Below, piece by piece: positions 1 through 6,013 of a DNA stretch of 7,827 bases. Each line of letters begins with the position of its first letter. Within the stretch, counting starts at the first letter, position 1. Both the position numbers and the translations under genes were made by a program. The notes beneath the pieces are model-generated. The model did not search any database. It was not told the DNA's origin and saw nothing but the letters and a program-made list of their open reading frames with translations. The stretch lies in assembly GCA_002477905.1 (NCBI GenBank), contig DLLB01000088.1:1-7827 (forward strand). The letters are read 5' to 3'. The stretch comes from Clostridiales bacterium UBA7573 (GTDB taxonomy: Bacteria > Bacillota > Clostridia > Oscillospirales > CAG-272).

Positions 1-200
1 CCCTCGGCGTTTCCAAGATCAATGTCAACACCGAATGCCAGCTTGCATTTGCAGCCGCTACCCGAAAGTACATTGAAGAAGGCAAAGACAAGATGGGCAA
101 GGGATTTGATCCCCGCAAGCTGCTTGCGCCCGGCGTGGAAGCCATCAAGGCGACTGTGAAAGAAAAGATGGAACTGTTCGGCTCCATCGGCAAGGCTTAA
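1..200 (+). CDS. fba: Class II fructose-1,6-bisphosphate aldolase, C-terminal fragment (5' partial)
   Basis: This is the last 65 codons and TAA stop of an open frame that enters from the left edge; the reading frame begins at base 3. The visible protein starts LGVSKINVNTECQLAFAAA and ends ELFGSIGKA. The GVSKINVNTE stretch matches the conserved segment of class II aldolases in which the Asn lies near the dihydroxyacetone-phosphate site. The following FDPRKLLAPGVEAIKA helix is also typical of the C-terminus of the family. The enzyme is a cytoplasmic, zinc-dependent glycolytic aldolase that reversibly cleaves fructose-1,6-bisphosphate into dihydroxyacetone phosphate and glyceraldehyde-3-phosphate. 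The catalytic and zinc-binding residues lie outside the window, so a tagatose-bisphosphate aldolase of the same family cannot be strictly excluded. An intrinsic terminator 40 bp downstream shows that this is the end of its transcription unit. Confidence 0.88.
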   Translation, partial: LGVSKINVNTECQLAFAAATRKYIEEGKDKMGKGFDPRKLLAPGVEAIKATVKEKMELFGSIGKA

Positions 201-240
201 GATAAAACGATACTGCGCGCGTAAGGTTTCGCGTGAAAAA

Positions 241-275
241 AGGACGGCGTTTGAAAAGCGCCGCCCTTTTTGTTT
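241..275 (+). terminator. Intrinsic terminator after the aldolase gene
   Basis: AGGACGGCG (241-249) pairs with CGCCGCCCT (259-267) around a 9-nt loop, with a single A/C mismatch in the stem. A T-rich tail (TTTTTGTTTT) follows. A run of A residues before the left arm can extend the stem. Its position just after the aldolase stop fits rho-independent termination on the plus strand. Confidence 0.9.
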
Positions 276-317
276 TGGAGAGCTTGTGATTCTTTTTTAT
301 AAAAAAAGAAAAAGCAC

Positions 318-346
318 TTGACAAGGGAATTTTTCTATGCTATACT
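318..346 (+). promoter_or_regulatory. Sigma-A-type promoter of the alpha/beta hydrolase gene
   Basis: A perfect -35 TTGACA (318-323) is separated by exactly 17 bp from TATACT (341-346), one base off the consensus -10. Transcription would start near base 353, leaving a 5' leader of about 97 nt before the ATG at 450. The same TTG at 318 could be read as an in-frame alternative start codon, but it is the -35 box, so it is not used as the gene start. Confidence 0.85.
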
Positions 347-364
347 GCGGATAAATGATGAATC

Positions 365-412
365 TGCACAAGAATGCTTGCGTTTTTTATGTTCATTTGA
401 GCGTTTTGTGCA
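365..412 (+). repeat. Inverted repeat in the 5' leader of the hydrolase gene
   Basis: TGCACAA (365-371) and TTGTGCA (406-412) are a perfect 7-bp inverted repeat separated by 34 nt, and lie wholly within the predicted leader. They could form a long-looped RNA stem or two half-sites of an operator. No known riboswitch class is recognisable, and a chance match is possible. Confidence 0.35.
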
Positions 413-438
413 ATTTCAAATTCAAAAGTGTAATTTTC

Positions 439-444
439 GGAGGA
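439..444 (+). promoter_or_regulatory. Ribosome-binding site fixing the hydrolase start
   Basis: GGAGGA lies 5 nt before the ATG at 450. No comparable site precedes the upstream in-frame TTG at 318, so this site decides the start. Confidence 0.85.
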
Positions 445-449
445 CCATC

Positions 450-1484
450 ATGAACCGTTTTTTTGACGCAGAGCACAATTTCTCCGTAGACGAAGGGCAT
501 TTTGCAGAACTTCGGCAACCGCCGCGTTTGCGCTATCGGGAGGATGTGGATTTTCCCGCTTGGAAAGAGGACGTCCGTCAGACGCTCCTCCGCTTGCTTG
601 GACACAATCCCGCGCGCGTACCGTTAAATTTCCAAGAGCTTTCCAGAGAAGATCATCCGGACTATACGCAGATTTTCTTTACCGTAGATGTCGAAGCGGA
701 AGTGACCATGCCCTGTGCGCTTCTGATCCCGAAAGCCGGCAAAGCGCCGTATCCGCTGATGGTCTGCCTGCAAGGACATTCCACCGGCATGCACATCAGC
801 TATGGCAAGCCGATCTTTGACGGGGATGTAGAAGATCTGCGGGATTGCGACCGCGATTACGCCGTAAGATGCGTAAAAGAGGGGTTTGCCGCTTTATGCG
901 TGGAACAGCGGGGATTCGGCATCCGCAAAACACCGTTTGATTACGGCGACGCCGACACCACCTGCTATTTCCCGTCCATGTGCGCATTATTGATCGGCAG
1001 AACCATGATCGGGGAGCGTATCTGGGATGTTTCCCGTGCTTTGGACGCGATGCCGCTCTTTCCGGAAATCGACTGCGACCGGATCGCCTGCATGGGAAAT
1101 TCCGGTGGTGGCACAGCAACCTACTATACGACTTGCCTGGAGCCGCGGATCAAAGCGGCAATGCCTGCCGGCAGCGTCTGCACCTATCGGCACTCCATCG
1201 GTGCCATGCGGCACTGCGTGTGCAACTACATTCCGGGGATCGCAAAAGAACTGGACATGGGCGAACTTGCCTGTCTCATTGCGCCCCGCCCGTTGGTAGT
1301 GGTTTCCGGAATCGACGATCCGATCTTCCCGAAAGACGGCGTGGAGGAAGTCTATTCCATCATTGAAAAGATCTATCAAAGAGTCGGTGCACAAGACGCT
1401 TGCCGCCATGTAATCGGAAACGGCGGACACCGTTTCTTCGCCGATCTCGGTTGGAAGGCATTCCACGAAATCACCGGATGGTAA
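450..1484 (+). CDS. Alpha/beta hydrolase, acetylxylan esterase / dienelactone hydrolase-like
   Basis: A 344-residue cytoplasmic serine hydrolase with no signal peptide or membrane segment. The nucleophile elbow is GNSGG with Ser218. Likely partners of the triad are Asp289 or Asp290 (in GIDDPIF) and His327 (in GNGGHRF). QGHSTG (108-113) after the hydrophobic strand YPLMVCL is the probable oxyanion-hole loop, and EQRGFG (152-157) is a motif common in acetylxylan-esterase and dienelactone-hydrolase relatives. Length is normal for that group. The N-terminal 80 residues are helical and charged, as in long forms of the family. The ATG at 450 is chosen because of the GGAGGA site and because the longer open frame begins inside the promoter. 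It is transcribed alone: terminators lie before and after it. Expected chemistry is hydrolysis of a carboxylic ester, possibly deacetylation of a sugar; the substrate cannot be read from the sequence. Confidence 0.85.
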   Translation: MNRFFDAEHNFSVDEGHFAELRQPPRLRYREDVDFPAWKEDVRQTLLRLLGHNPARVPLNFQELSREDHPDYTQIFFTVDVEAEVTMPCALLIPKAGKAPYPLMVCLQGHSTGMHISYGKPIFDGDVEDLRDCDRDYAVRCVKEGFAALCVEQRGFGIRKTPFDYGDADTTCYFPSMCALLIGRTMIGERIWDVSRALDAMPLFPEIDCDRIACMGNSGGGTATYYTTCLEPRIKAAMPAGSVCTYRHSIGAMRHCVCNYIPGIAKELDMGELACLIAPRPLVVVSGIDDPIFPKDGVEEVYSIIEKIYQRVGAQDACRHVIGNGGHRFFADLGWKAFHEITGW

Positions 1485-1503
1485 ACAATTCAAATTCAAG
1501 TAC

Positions 1504-1540
1504 AAAAGCTGCGCACATTTTGAAACTGTGCGCAGCTTTT
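1504..1540. terminator. Bidirectional intrinsic terminator between convergent genes
   Basis: AAAAGCTGCGCACA (1504-1517) and TGTGCGCAGCTTTT (1527-1540) form a perfect 14-bp stem with a 9-nt loop. Because the arms start with four A and end with four T, either strand reads as a hairpin ending in U residues. It lies 20 bp after the hydrolase stop and about 95 bp after the stop of the minus-strand XRE gene, so it can serve both. Confidence 0.9.
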
Positions 1541-1564
1541 CGTTTCGGTTCTTTTTCACACGCA

Positions 1565-1604
1565 TTGCAAAGAAGCGACTTCCAACTTCCGCTTTTCCTT
1601 GCAA
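1565..1604 (-). repeat. Imperfect hairpin in the 3' region of the XRE gene
   Basis: TTGCAA (1565-1570) pairs with TTGCAA (1599-1604), and the arms continue with GAA/TTC, a two-base bulge and GCG/CGC. The single mismatch in plus-strand terms (A1571 against C1598) becomes a G-U pair in the minus-strand RNA, so the structure is better in the XRE transcript. No T-tract follows, so it is not a terminator by itself; it may stabilise the 3' end ahead of the hairpin at 1504-1540. Confidence 0.35.
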
Positions 1605-1633
1605 ACACTGCAATTTTGAATTCCGAATGGAAC

Positions 1634-2440
1634 CTACTGTATCCAAAGATTATGATAGGAACCACGGTAATTAAAATAATGATGTTGGTTCTCCTCCATC
1701 AATCTTGCGGTTTTCAGAATCATCAGCGTGTACATCACCCATTCCTCTGAGTCAAGTCCATACGTTCGTACGGATTCCTCCTTTTCCAACATGACATCCG
1801 TCGCATGATTGAGGTGAATTTCCGTCAATAATTCCAGTGCTTCTGCTGCTTCATCAGGAGAAATTCCCACATTTTCCGCCGCATAGGACGCGGTGAGCGG
1901 TTGAGTGCTATGCTTGACTTGATAAGCAAAAACCATTCTTACCGCAGGCTTGGATAAGATCTCCAGCACCCGACCGATCCCCGCTTTCGTAAGGGAATCC
2001 GCATTTGCTTTCCCCCTGTGTAACAGACCGATTTCCGAGGTGGCAATCACGGCGCCGTTTCGGTTGGAAAAAATGGCTGTCTTCGCTTGCGGGTTTTCTT
2101 GCAGATAGGTTTTCATTCTTTCTTTTTCCGTCTCGATCTCTTTTCCTTCTACACTGTCTACCCACCCGCGCTGTGCCAGTTCTACGATCGTATCGTAGAG
2201 CATTTCGGGAATTTCATCATAATCCACAGCCTGCTGGTTTGGTTTGCTGCATCCATACAGTTCATCGACCGTAATCGCAAAACATCCGGCAATGGCAGGA
2301 AGCAGCAGAATATCCGGCATTGTAATCTCGTTTTCCCATTTGGAAACCGTCTGCGCAGATACGCCGAGTGTTTTGGCAAGCTGTTCCTGCGTCATGCCGC
2401 TGTGTTTTCTGAACTTTGCAATGTTTTTTCCGATCGTCAT
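1634..2440 (-). CDS. XRE-family helix-turn-helix transcriptional regulator with C-terminal winged-helix-like region
   Basis: A 268-residue soluble protein. Residues 1-62 are a clear Cro/C1-type HTH: IGKNIAKFRKHSGMTQEQLA, then LGVSAQTVSKWENEITMPD, where residues 28-36 (SAQTVSKWE) include the recognition helix. A charged helical region follows (about 75-118). Residues about 163-228 (PAVRMVFAYQV, ASYAAENVGISPDEAAEAL, then VRTYGL) have the helix-helix-wing pattern of a winged helix, so the protein may have two nucleic-acid-binding parts or a sensor built on that fold. The ATG at 2440 is preferred over a GTG three codons upstream because AGGGAG sits 8 nt before the ATG and overlaps the GTG. It has its own promoter, next to a perfect inverted repeat that could be its operator. 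The MATE gene lies upstream on the same strand, beyond a terminator. Target genes and ligand are unknown. Confidence 0.85.
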   Translation of the reverse strand: MTIGKNIAKFRKHSGMTQEQLAKTLGVSAQTVSKWENEITMPDILLLPAIAGCFAITVDELYGCSKPNQQAVDYDEIPEMLYDTIVELAQRGWVDSVEGKEIETEKERMKTYLQENPQAKTAIFSNRNGAVIATSEIGLLHRGKANADSLTKAGIGRVLEILSKPAVRMVFAYQVKHSTQPLTASYAAENVGISPDEAAEALELLTEIHLNHATDVMLEKEESVRTYGLDSEEWVMYTLMILKTARLMEENQHHYFNYRGSYHNLWIQ

Positions 2441-2448
2441 AGTAAGCA

Positions 2449-2454
2449 CTCCCT
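2449..2454 (-). promoter_or_regulatory. Ribosome-binding site fixing the XRE start
   Basis: On the minus strand AGGGAG lies 8 nt before the ATG at 2440. The in-frame GTG at 2449-2447 shares its first base with this site and so has no usable Shine-Dalgarno. Confidence 0.75.
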
Positions 2455-2455
2455 A

Positions 2456-2505
2456 TTTTTCGATTTCGAAACGTTCCGCCTTTATTCTATCAGAGAATCG
2501 AAAAA
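2456..2505. repeat. Perfect 10-bp inverted repeat around the XRE gene promoter (candidate operator)
   Basis: TTTTTCGATT (2456-2465) and AATCGAAAAA (2496-2505) are exact inverted copies with centres 40 bp apart. One copy lies in the -35/-10 spacer and the other just downstream of the expected transcription start. A smaller palindrome, TTTCGAAA (2464-2471), overlaps the second copy. The arrangement fits autoregulation by the XRE protein, but this is inference. Confidence 0.5.
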
Positions 2506-2512
2506 AAATCAA
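2484..2512 (-). promoter_or_regulatory. Promoter of the XRE regulator gene
   Basis: On the minus strand TTGATT (2512-2507) is followed after 17 bp by TAGAAT (2489-2484). The spacer contains a run of T. The transcription start would be near 2477, giving a leader of about 37 nt. Confidence 0.75.
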
Positions 2513-2532
2513 CTGCGTGTATGGCAAGCATC

Positions 2533-2567
2533 TCTCCAAAAAAGGAATGGGGTTGCTTATTTGGAGA
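2533..2567. repeat. 8-bp inverted repeat upstream of the XRE promoter
   Basis: TCTCCAAA (2533-2540) and TTTGGAGA (2560-2567) are exact inverted copies with a 19-nt spacer. A partly competing pairing exists between AAAAGGAATG and CATCCTTTT nearby. It lies between the MATE terminator and the XRE promoter; its role is not evident. Confidence 0.3.
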
Positions 2568-2590
2568 ATCTCATCCTTTTCCGGCTTTAT

Positions 2591-2622
2591 AAAAAATGGC
2601 GCACCGGGTAAAAGGTACGCCA
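2591..2622 (-). terminator. Intrinsic terminator after the MATE gene
   Basis: In minus-strand RNA, UGGCGUACC (2622-2614) pairs with GGUGCGCCA (2605-2597) over 9 bp including one U-G pair, with an 8-nt loop, followed at once by six U residues (2596-2591). The U-G pair would be a C/A mismatch on the other strand, which supports minus-strand use. Confidence 0.85.
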
Positions 2623-2624
2623 TG

Positions 2625-2642
2625 AACCGGCTGCATCCGGTT
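2625..2642 (-). repeat. Small hairpin between the MATE stop and its terminator
   Basis: AACCGG (2625-2630) and CCGGTT (2637-2642) form a 6-bp stem with a 6-nt loop. It directly precedes the terminator hairpin in the MATE transcript, giving a tandem stem-loop 3' end. It has no U-tract of its own. Confidence 0.45.
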
Positions 2643-2660
2643 GGATGAAATTGCATATTG

Positions 2661-4157
2661 TCAAAGCTTTGCCGTGATTTCGTGATCCTCTGTTTTTTTC
2701 GACCGCAGGATTCCGCCGCAAAACGGGATCAGCAACACCGCGGAAGCGGCAATCCACGCGCCGGGATCCCCCAAGCATACGGCGACAAACGCCGCGGCAG
2801 ACGCGCTTGCGTTCACTTCGCCGCCGTTTACGGCAGCCGGAAGCACCGTGCAAATGACAATCCGCGCGATCAGCTCCGCAATGCCTGCTCCCAGTACATA
2901 GCCCGACTGACAGATTCCCTGCACGGCGCTGCGCGTCACGATCAAAAAGCCCAAAATCGCATACAACGCGAGATCCACATACAAAAACGTATTTCCGTAC
3001 CGGATGGACGCTTCCGAAACCTTATCCGCGCTCATAAACACATACTGGTACGCGCCGTGTAGAGAAAGAAGTCCGCCGATAGCCAAGCAAAATACCGACA
3101 ACATCAGCATCATCAGCAGTGCCTGCAAAGTTCCGCGCCTCACACGGTCCTGCCGGTTCTTGCCGAAATTCTGCGCGTTATAGCCGAGAATGGCAGAACC
3201 GAGTCCATTGAAAAACGACATCAGAAAATTGATCAGTTTATTTGCCGCGCCGTATCCGTTCTGCGCAGGTGCCGACGCAACCATGCGCCCGCTCTCCGTC
3301 AGGTCGAATTTCACCACCGCGCCCTGCATCACGATAATCCCGATGGCAAGAATGGAAAACTGAAACCCCAACGGCAAACCGTTTTTGAGGTGCATATACA
3401 GAAATTTTCGCTCCAAGCGGAAATCTTCTTTTTGTATCCGCAAGGCAGGATAACGAAGAAACAGGTAAAACAGACTGCCAAGGAAACTTAAAAACTGCGC
3501 CGCCACCGTCGCAATCGCCGCGCCGATCGGTCCCATTCCGAACGGGATCAGGAACAAAAGATCCAATCCGACATTTAAAACCGTAGAAATCACCAAAAAC
3601 CAAAGCGGCGTCACGGAATCCCCATAAGCCCGCAAAATCCCGCAGACAAAATTATACCCCATCTGTGCAAAAATGCCGATAAAGATCACGAAGCAATAGC
3701 GGTAAGCGGCTTGGTAGACCTGCGGATTTTCCGGCGTCACATGAATCCATTTCAGTAAATACGGCAAGGTACAAAGAGAAAGCGCCGTCAAAACCACCGA
3801 AATGCCGGTGGACAGATACATCTGCGCAAGCAAGGATTGCCTTGTGCCGCGCGCGTCTTTGGCGCCGACGCAATTTGCCGTAATGACACTGAACCCTGCC
3901 GTACAGCCAAATGCAAATTGCAAAAAGATAAACGTCAGCGGAAAGGTGTCGTTGACGCCCGCGATTTCTTCCGCCTGCAATACCTGTCCGCAGATGACCG
4001 AGTCGGTCAGCACATAAATCTGCTGTAACAGATAAGACAGCATGATGGGAGCGGCATATTGTAAAATCACTTTCCAAGGGGTACCGACCGTCAAATCCAC
4101 CGGATGAGAAATCCGCTGTAAAAACCCTGAAAATCCGCGCCTTTTTTCTTTCTCCAT
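2661..4157 (-). CDS. MATE-family multidrug/metabolite exporter
   Basis: A 498-residue, very hydrophobic inner-membrane protein with about 12 predicted membrane segments, close to the usual 450-480 of MATE transporters. The first segment, QYAAPIMLSYLLQQIYVLTD (33-52), with Asp52 and then SVICGQ, is the typical MATE N-terminal helix. The second half repeats the pattern around GYGAANKLINF, GLGSAILGYNAQNFG and the later TRSAVQGICQSG. Family members export cationic drugs or metabolites by Na+ or H+ antiport; the ion and substrate cannot be told here. The ATG at 4157 is chosen: AGGAG lies 10 nt upstream, whereas the in-frame ATG at 4187 falls at the expected transcription start and has AGG directly against it. 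It has its own TATAAT promoter and terminator, so it is probably monocistronic. The XRE regulator downstream could control it, but no shared operator was found. Confidence 0.92.
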   Translation of the reverse strand: MEKEKRRGFSGFLQRISHPVDLTVGTPWKVILQYAAPIMLSYLLQQIYVLTDSVICGQVLQAEEIAGVNDTFPLTFIFLQFAFGCTAGFSVITANCVGAKDARGTRQSLLAQMYLSTGISVVLTALSLCTLPYLLKWIHVTPENPQVYQAAYRYCFVIFIGIFAQMGYNFVCGILRAYGDSVTPLWFLVISTVLNVGLDLLFLIPFGMGPIGAAIATVAAQFLSFLGSLFYLFLRYPALRIQKEDFRLERKFLYMHLKNGLPLGFQFSILAIGIIVMQGAVVKFDLTESGRMVASAPAQNGYGAANKLINFLMSFFNGLGSAILGYNAQNFGKNRQDRVRRGTLQALLMMLMLSVFCLAIGGLLSLHGAYQYVFMSADKVSEASIRYGNTFLYVDLALYAILGFLIVTRSAVQGICQSGYVLGAGIAELIARIVICTVLPAAVNGGEVNASASAAAFVAVCLGDPGAWIAASAVLLIPFCGGILRSKKTEDHEITAKL

Positions 4158-4167
4158 CCCACATTCG

Positions 4168-4175
4168 CTCCTCTC
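4168..4175 (-). promoter_or_regulatory. Ribosome-binding site fixing the MATE start
   Basis: On the minus strand GAGAGGAG ends 10 nt before the ATG at 4157. This spacing is slightly long but the match is good. The alternative ATG at 4187 would need leaderless initiation. Confidence 0.65.
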
Positions 4176-4193
4176 TTTGGAATCCATCCTATG

Positions 4194-4221
4194 ATTATAG
4201 CGTTTCTAAGACAAAATGCAA
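4194..4221 (-). promoter_or_regulatory. Promoter of the MATE gene
   Basis: A perfect -10 TATAAT (4199-4194) is preceded after 16 bp by TTGCAT (4221-4216), a weak -35. Predicted transcription start is about 4187, giving a leader of about 30 nt before the ATG at 4157. Confidence 0.6.
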
Positions 4222-4269
4222 GTCCTTTCCCTCAAGTTCACGAAAACTTTACAGGATTTTCGCAACCGC

Positions 4270-4311
4270 AAAAAGCCCGTGCGACCACCCCGAAGCGGGC
4301 GGTCTACACGG
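4270..4311 (-). terminator. Intrinsic terminator after the glycosidase-like gene
   Basis: In the minus-strand RNA CCGUG (4311-4307) pairs with CACGG (4281-4277), and inside it GACCGCCC (4304-4297) pairs with GGGUGGUC (4290-4283), including a G-U pair, around a loop containing UUCG. GC and a UUUUU run (4274-4270) follow. The inner wobble pair favours minus-strand function. It ends the DMT/glycosidase-like unit. Confidence 0.85.
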
Positions 4312-4360
4312 ACTTTTCCAAAGGATCCGAAAGCCGGATTTTCCGTTTTGGAAGCGATGA

Positions 4361-5986
4361 TCACGCAAAGAAAATTTCCATGCGCAACGGCGAAGGCAGT
4401 TCCGTTTCGAAATCCACATAAACGGAATCCGCAATACGGTGCAACGTGAACGCAACCGGTTTTTGGGCAAGTAAAACCGTCTGTGGCATCTTCCCCTGCG
4501 GGAGCAGGATATGCGCATGAACCTTTTTGGCAGGAGAAATCAAGTCATAGCGCATGCCTGTGTCGGTCAGAATATACCGGATATCCACTTTGCAGTGCGT
4601 TTTTTCATAACCGGTCAGATACCGCAGTTCCGGATATGGCGTCACGGGAAACCGCGGAGAAAAGGCGATTTCTTCATATCCGTGATCCAGATCCACCACG
4701 CCGGCAAGCCCTTCGTCCACGGCGCTGAGCAAAGCCGCCGCGCCCCACGCGCTTGGTCCCTGCCCGTCCTGCGGCGTGCAATCCACGGGGGAATACAGGA
4801 AAAAGATTTTTCCGTCCCGCTCCGCCATTTGCATAAAACGCTCGATGATGCTCCACGCGTACGCTTCATAGCCGCACGCAAACGCACCCTTACAAAGTTC
4901 TCCCGCGGTAAACGGCGAGATTGCGCCGTTGACATACTGCCCCGGTTGATAGCCGTTGAAATCCGCATAAGGCGGATCAATACTGAACCATTCGGCAAAA
5001 TAACCCGTTTTGGATTTCCGATCGAGGTACGTTCCGACCACCGCGCGGGACTGCTCCGTTGAGAAGATTCCCCGATTCAACGCATAGGCATTGGAAAGCG
5101 ACAATCGCTCATTTTCCAACGAATCCGCACCGTCATGTCCCAGATGCAACTGATGGCGGAAGAATCTGCCGTTCCACAAATACCGGAAAATATTTTCCTT
5201 CAGCGTTTTTGCGCGCGCTTCCCACGCAATCGCTTTTTCCGGCTCTCCCAGTTTTCGGGCAAAAAACGCGAGGGTTTGCATGGCGGCATACACACCGGTA
5301 TTGTCGCCGTGGAAAATGGACATTGGCGTTTGCGCGTGAATCCTGCGGTCCGTTGCGCTCTGTCCGTAGCAGAAATCCCAAGTGTCGATGGTAAACGGGC
5401 GTTTGACCAATCCGTGCGCCTCGTCCCAGCGTTTCGGATCGGAGGTGATATAACGGATCCCTTTCTCCAGCGCCGGATATGCCGCGCGTACAAATTCCAG
5501 ATCTCCGGTCACCCGATAGTAGTTGCGCACACCCTCCACCACAAGATACTCAATATCCGCCTCCAGCTCCAGCCGTACAAGCGATTGATGATCCTCCGGA
5601 TAAAGAATATAGCAATCCGCGTCCACCATGGACCAGTGACGATCGTCCATCTGCTTGAGCAATTCATAAAACTGCCCGTCCGTGCGCTGATGTGTCAGGA
5701 TAAAGCGCAAAAAAGAGTCGATGTCGTACTCCCAATGCAGAAATCCTTTCATCTCATGTACATGATCGCGGATCCAGTTCTTACTGCACACCAGAATCTG
5801 ATCGTCGACAAACACCAGTCTGCGGTCGTCCGAGATCAGATTGCGCAACGTATGCAAGAACAATCCGAGCCGTGCGTCAAGCGTCGTCAGAATCCCCGGA
5901 AATCCCAGTTCATCATTATTGTAGGTGCCGTTTTGTCTGCCGTCCGCAAACATGGACGGCAACGGATGCTGAAATTTGATCTCCAT
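4361..5986 (-). CDS. Cytoplasmic six-hairpin ((alpha/alpha)6-barrel) glycosidase-like protein, family not assigned
   Basis: A 541-residue protein without signal peptide or membrane segments. Regularly spaced helices over about residues 80-425 and a beta-rich tail (about 430-541) fit the (alpha/alpha)6-barrel glycosidases and phosphorylases. Motifs, in order: SKNWIRDHVHEMKG (68-81), DTWDFCYGQ (201-209), GDNTGVYAAM (227-236), YVNGAISPFTAGE (351-363, like the YxNGxxWPF segment of GH94/GH63-type barrels) and GPSAWGAAALL (410-420, with an aromatic-rich barrel-end pattern). Acidic residues in the first three motifs are candidates for catalysis or sugar binding, but I cannot assign acid and base. 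The likely role is hydrolysis of a small glycoside inside the cell. The ATG at 5986 follows GGGAGGAG with good spacing. It is the second gene of a unit with the DMT permease, 27 bp upstream. Substrate and CAZy family are not recognised. Confidence 0.75.
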   Translation of the reverse strand: MEIKFQHPLPSMFADGRQNGTYNNDELGFPGILTTLDARLGLFLHTLRNLISDDRRLVFVDDQILVCSKNWIRDHVHEMKGFLHWEYDIDSFLRFILTHQRTDGQFYELLKQMDDRHWSMVDADCYILYPEDHQSLVRLELEADIEYLVVEGVRNYYRVTGDLEFVRAAYPALEKGIRYITSDPKRWDEAHGLVKRPFTIDTWDFCYGQSATDRRIHAQTPMSIFHGDNTGVYAAMQTLAFFARKLGEPEKAIAWEARAKTLKENIFRYLWNGRFFRHQLHLGHDGADSLENERLSLSNAYALNRGIFSTEQSRAVVGTYLDRKSKTGYFAEWFSIDPPYADFNGYQPGQYVNGAISPFTAGELCKGAFACGYEAYAWSIIERFMQMAERDGKIFFLYSPVDCTPQDGQGPSAWGAAALLSAVDEGLAGVVDLDHGYEEIAFSPRFPVTPYPELRYLTGYEKTHCKVDIRYILTDTGMRYDLISPAKKVHAHILLPQGKMPQTVLLAQKPVAFTLHRIADSVYVDFETELPSPLRMEIFFA

Positions 5987-6013
5987 AAGCTCCTCCCAAT
6001 TTCTGCGGTGCGC

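Noticed and set aside
318..449. N-terminal extension of the hydrolase from the TTG at 318
   Set aside because: The TTG is part of the -35 box TTGACA, and the mRNA would start about 35 bp downstream of it.
415..1499. An 11-bp direct repeat TTCAAATTCAA at 415-425 and 1489-1499 flanking the hydrolase gene, as a possible insertion scar
   Set aside because: The sequence is short and AT-rich, there are no terminal inverted repeats or recombinase, and promoter and terminator are normal; coincidence is more likely.
987..1646. A 219-codon minus-strand open frame across the hydrolase gene
   Set aside because: It runs through the perfect terminator hairpin at 1504-1540 and over the hydrolase coding region, and its sequence shows no family features.
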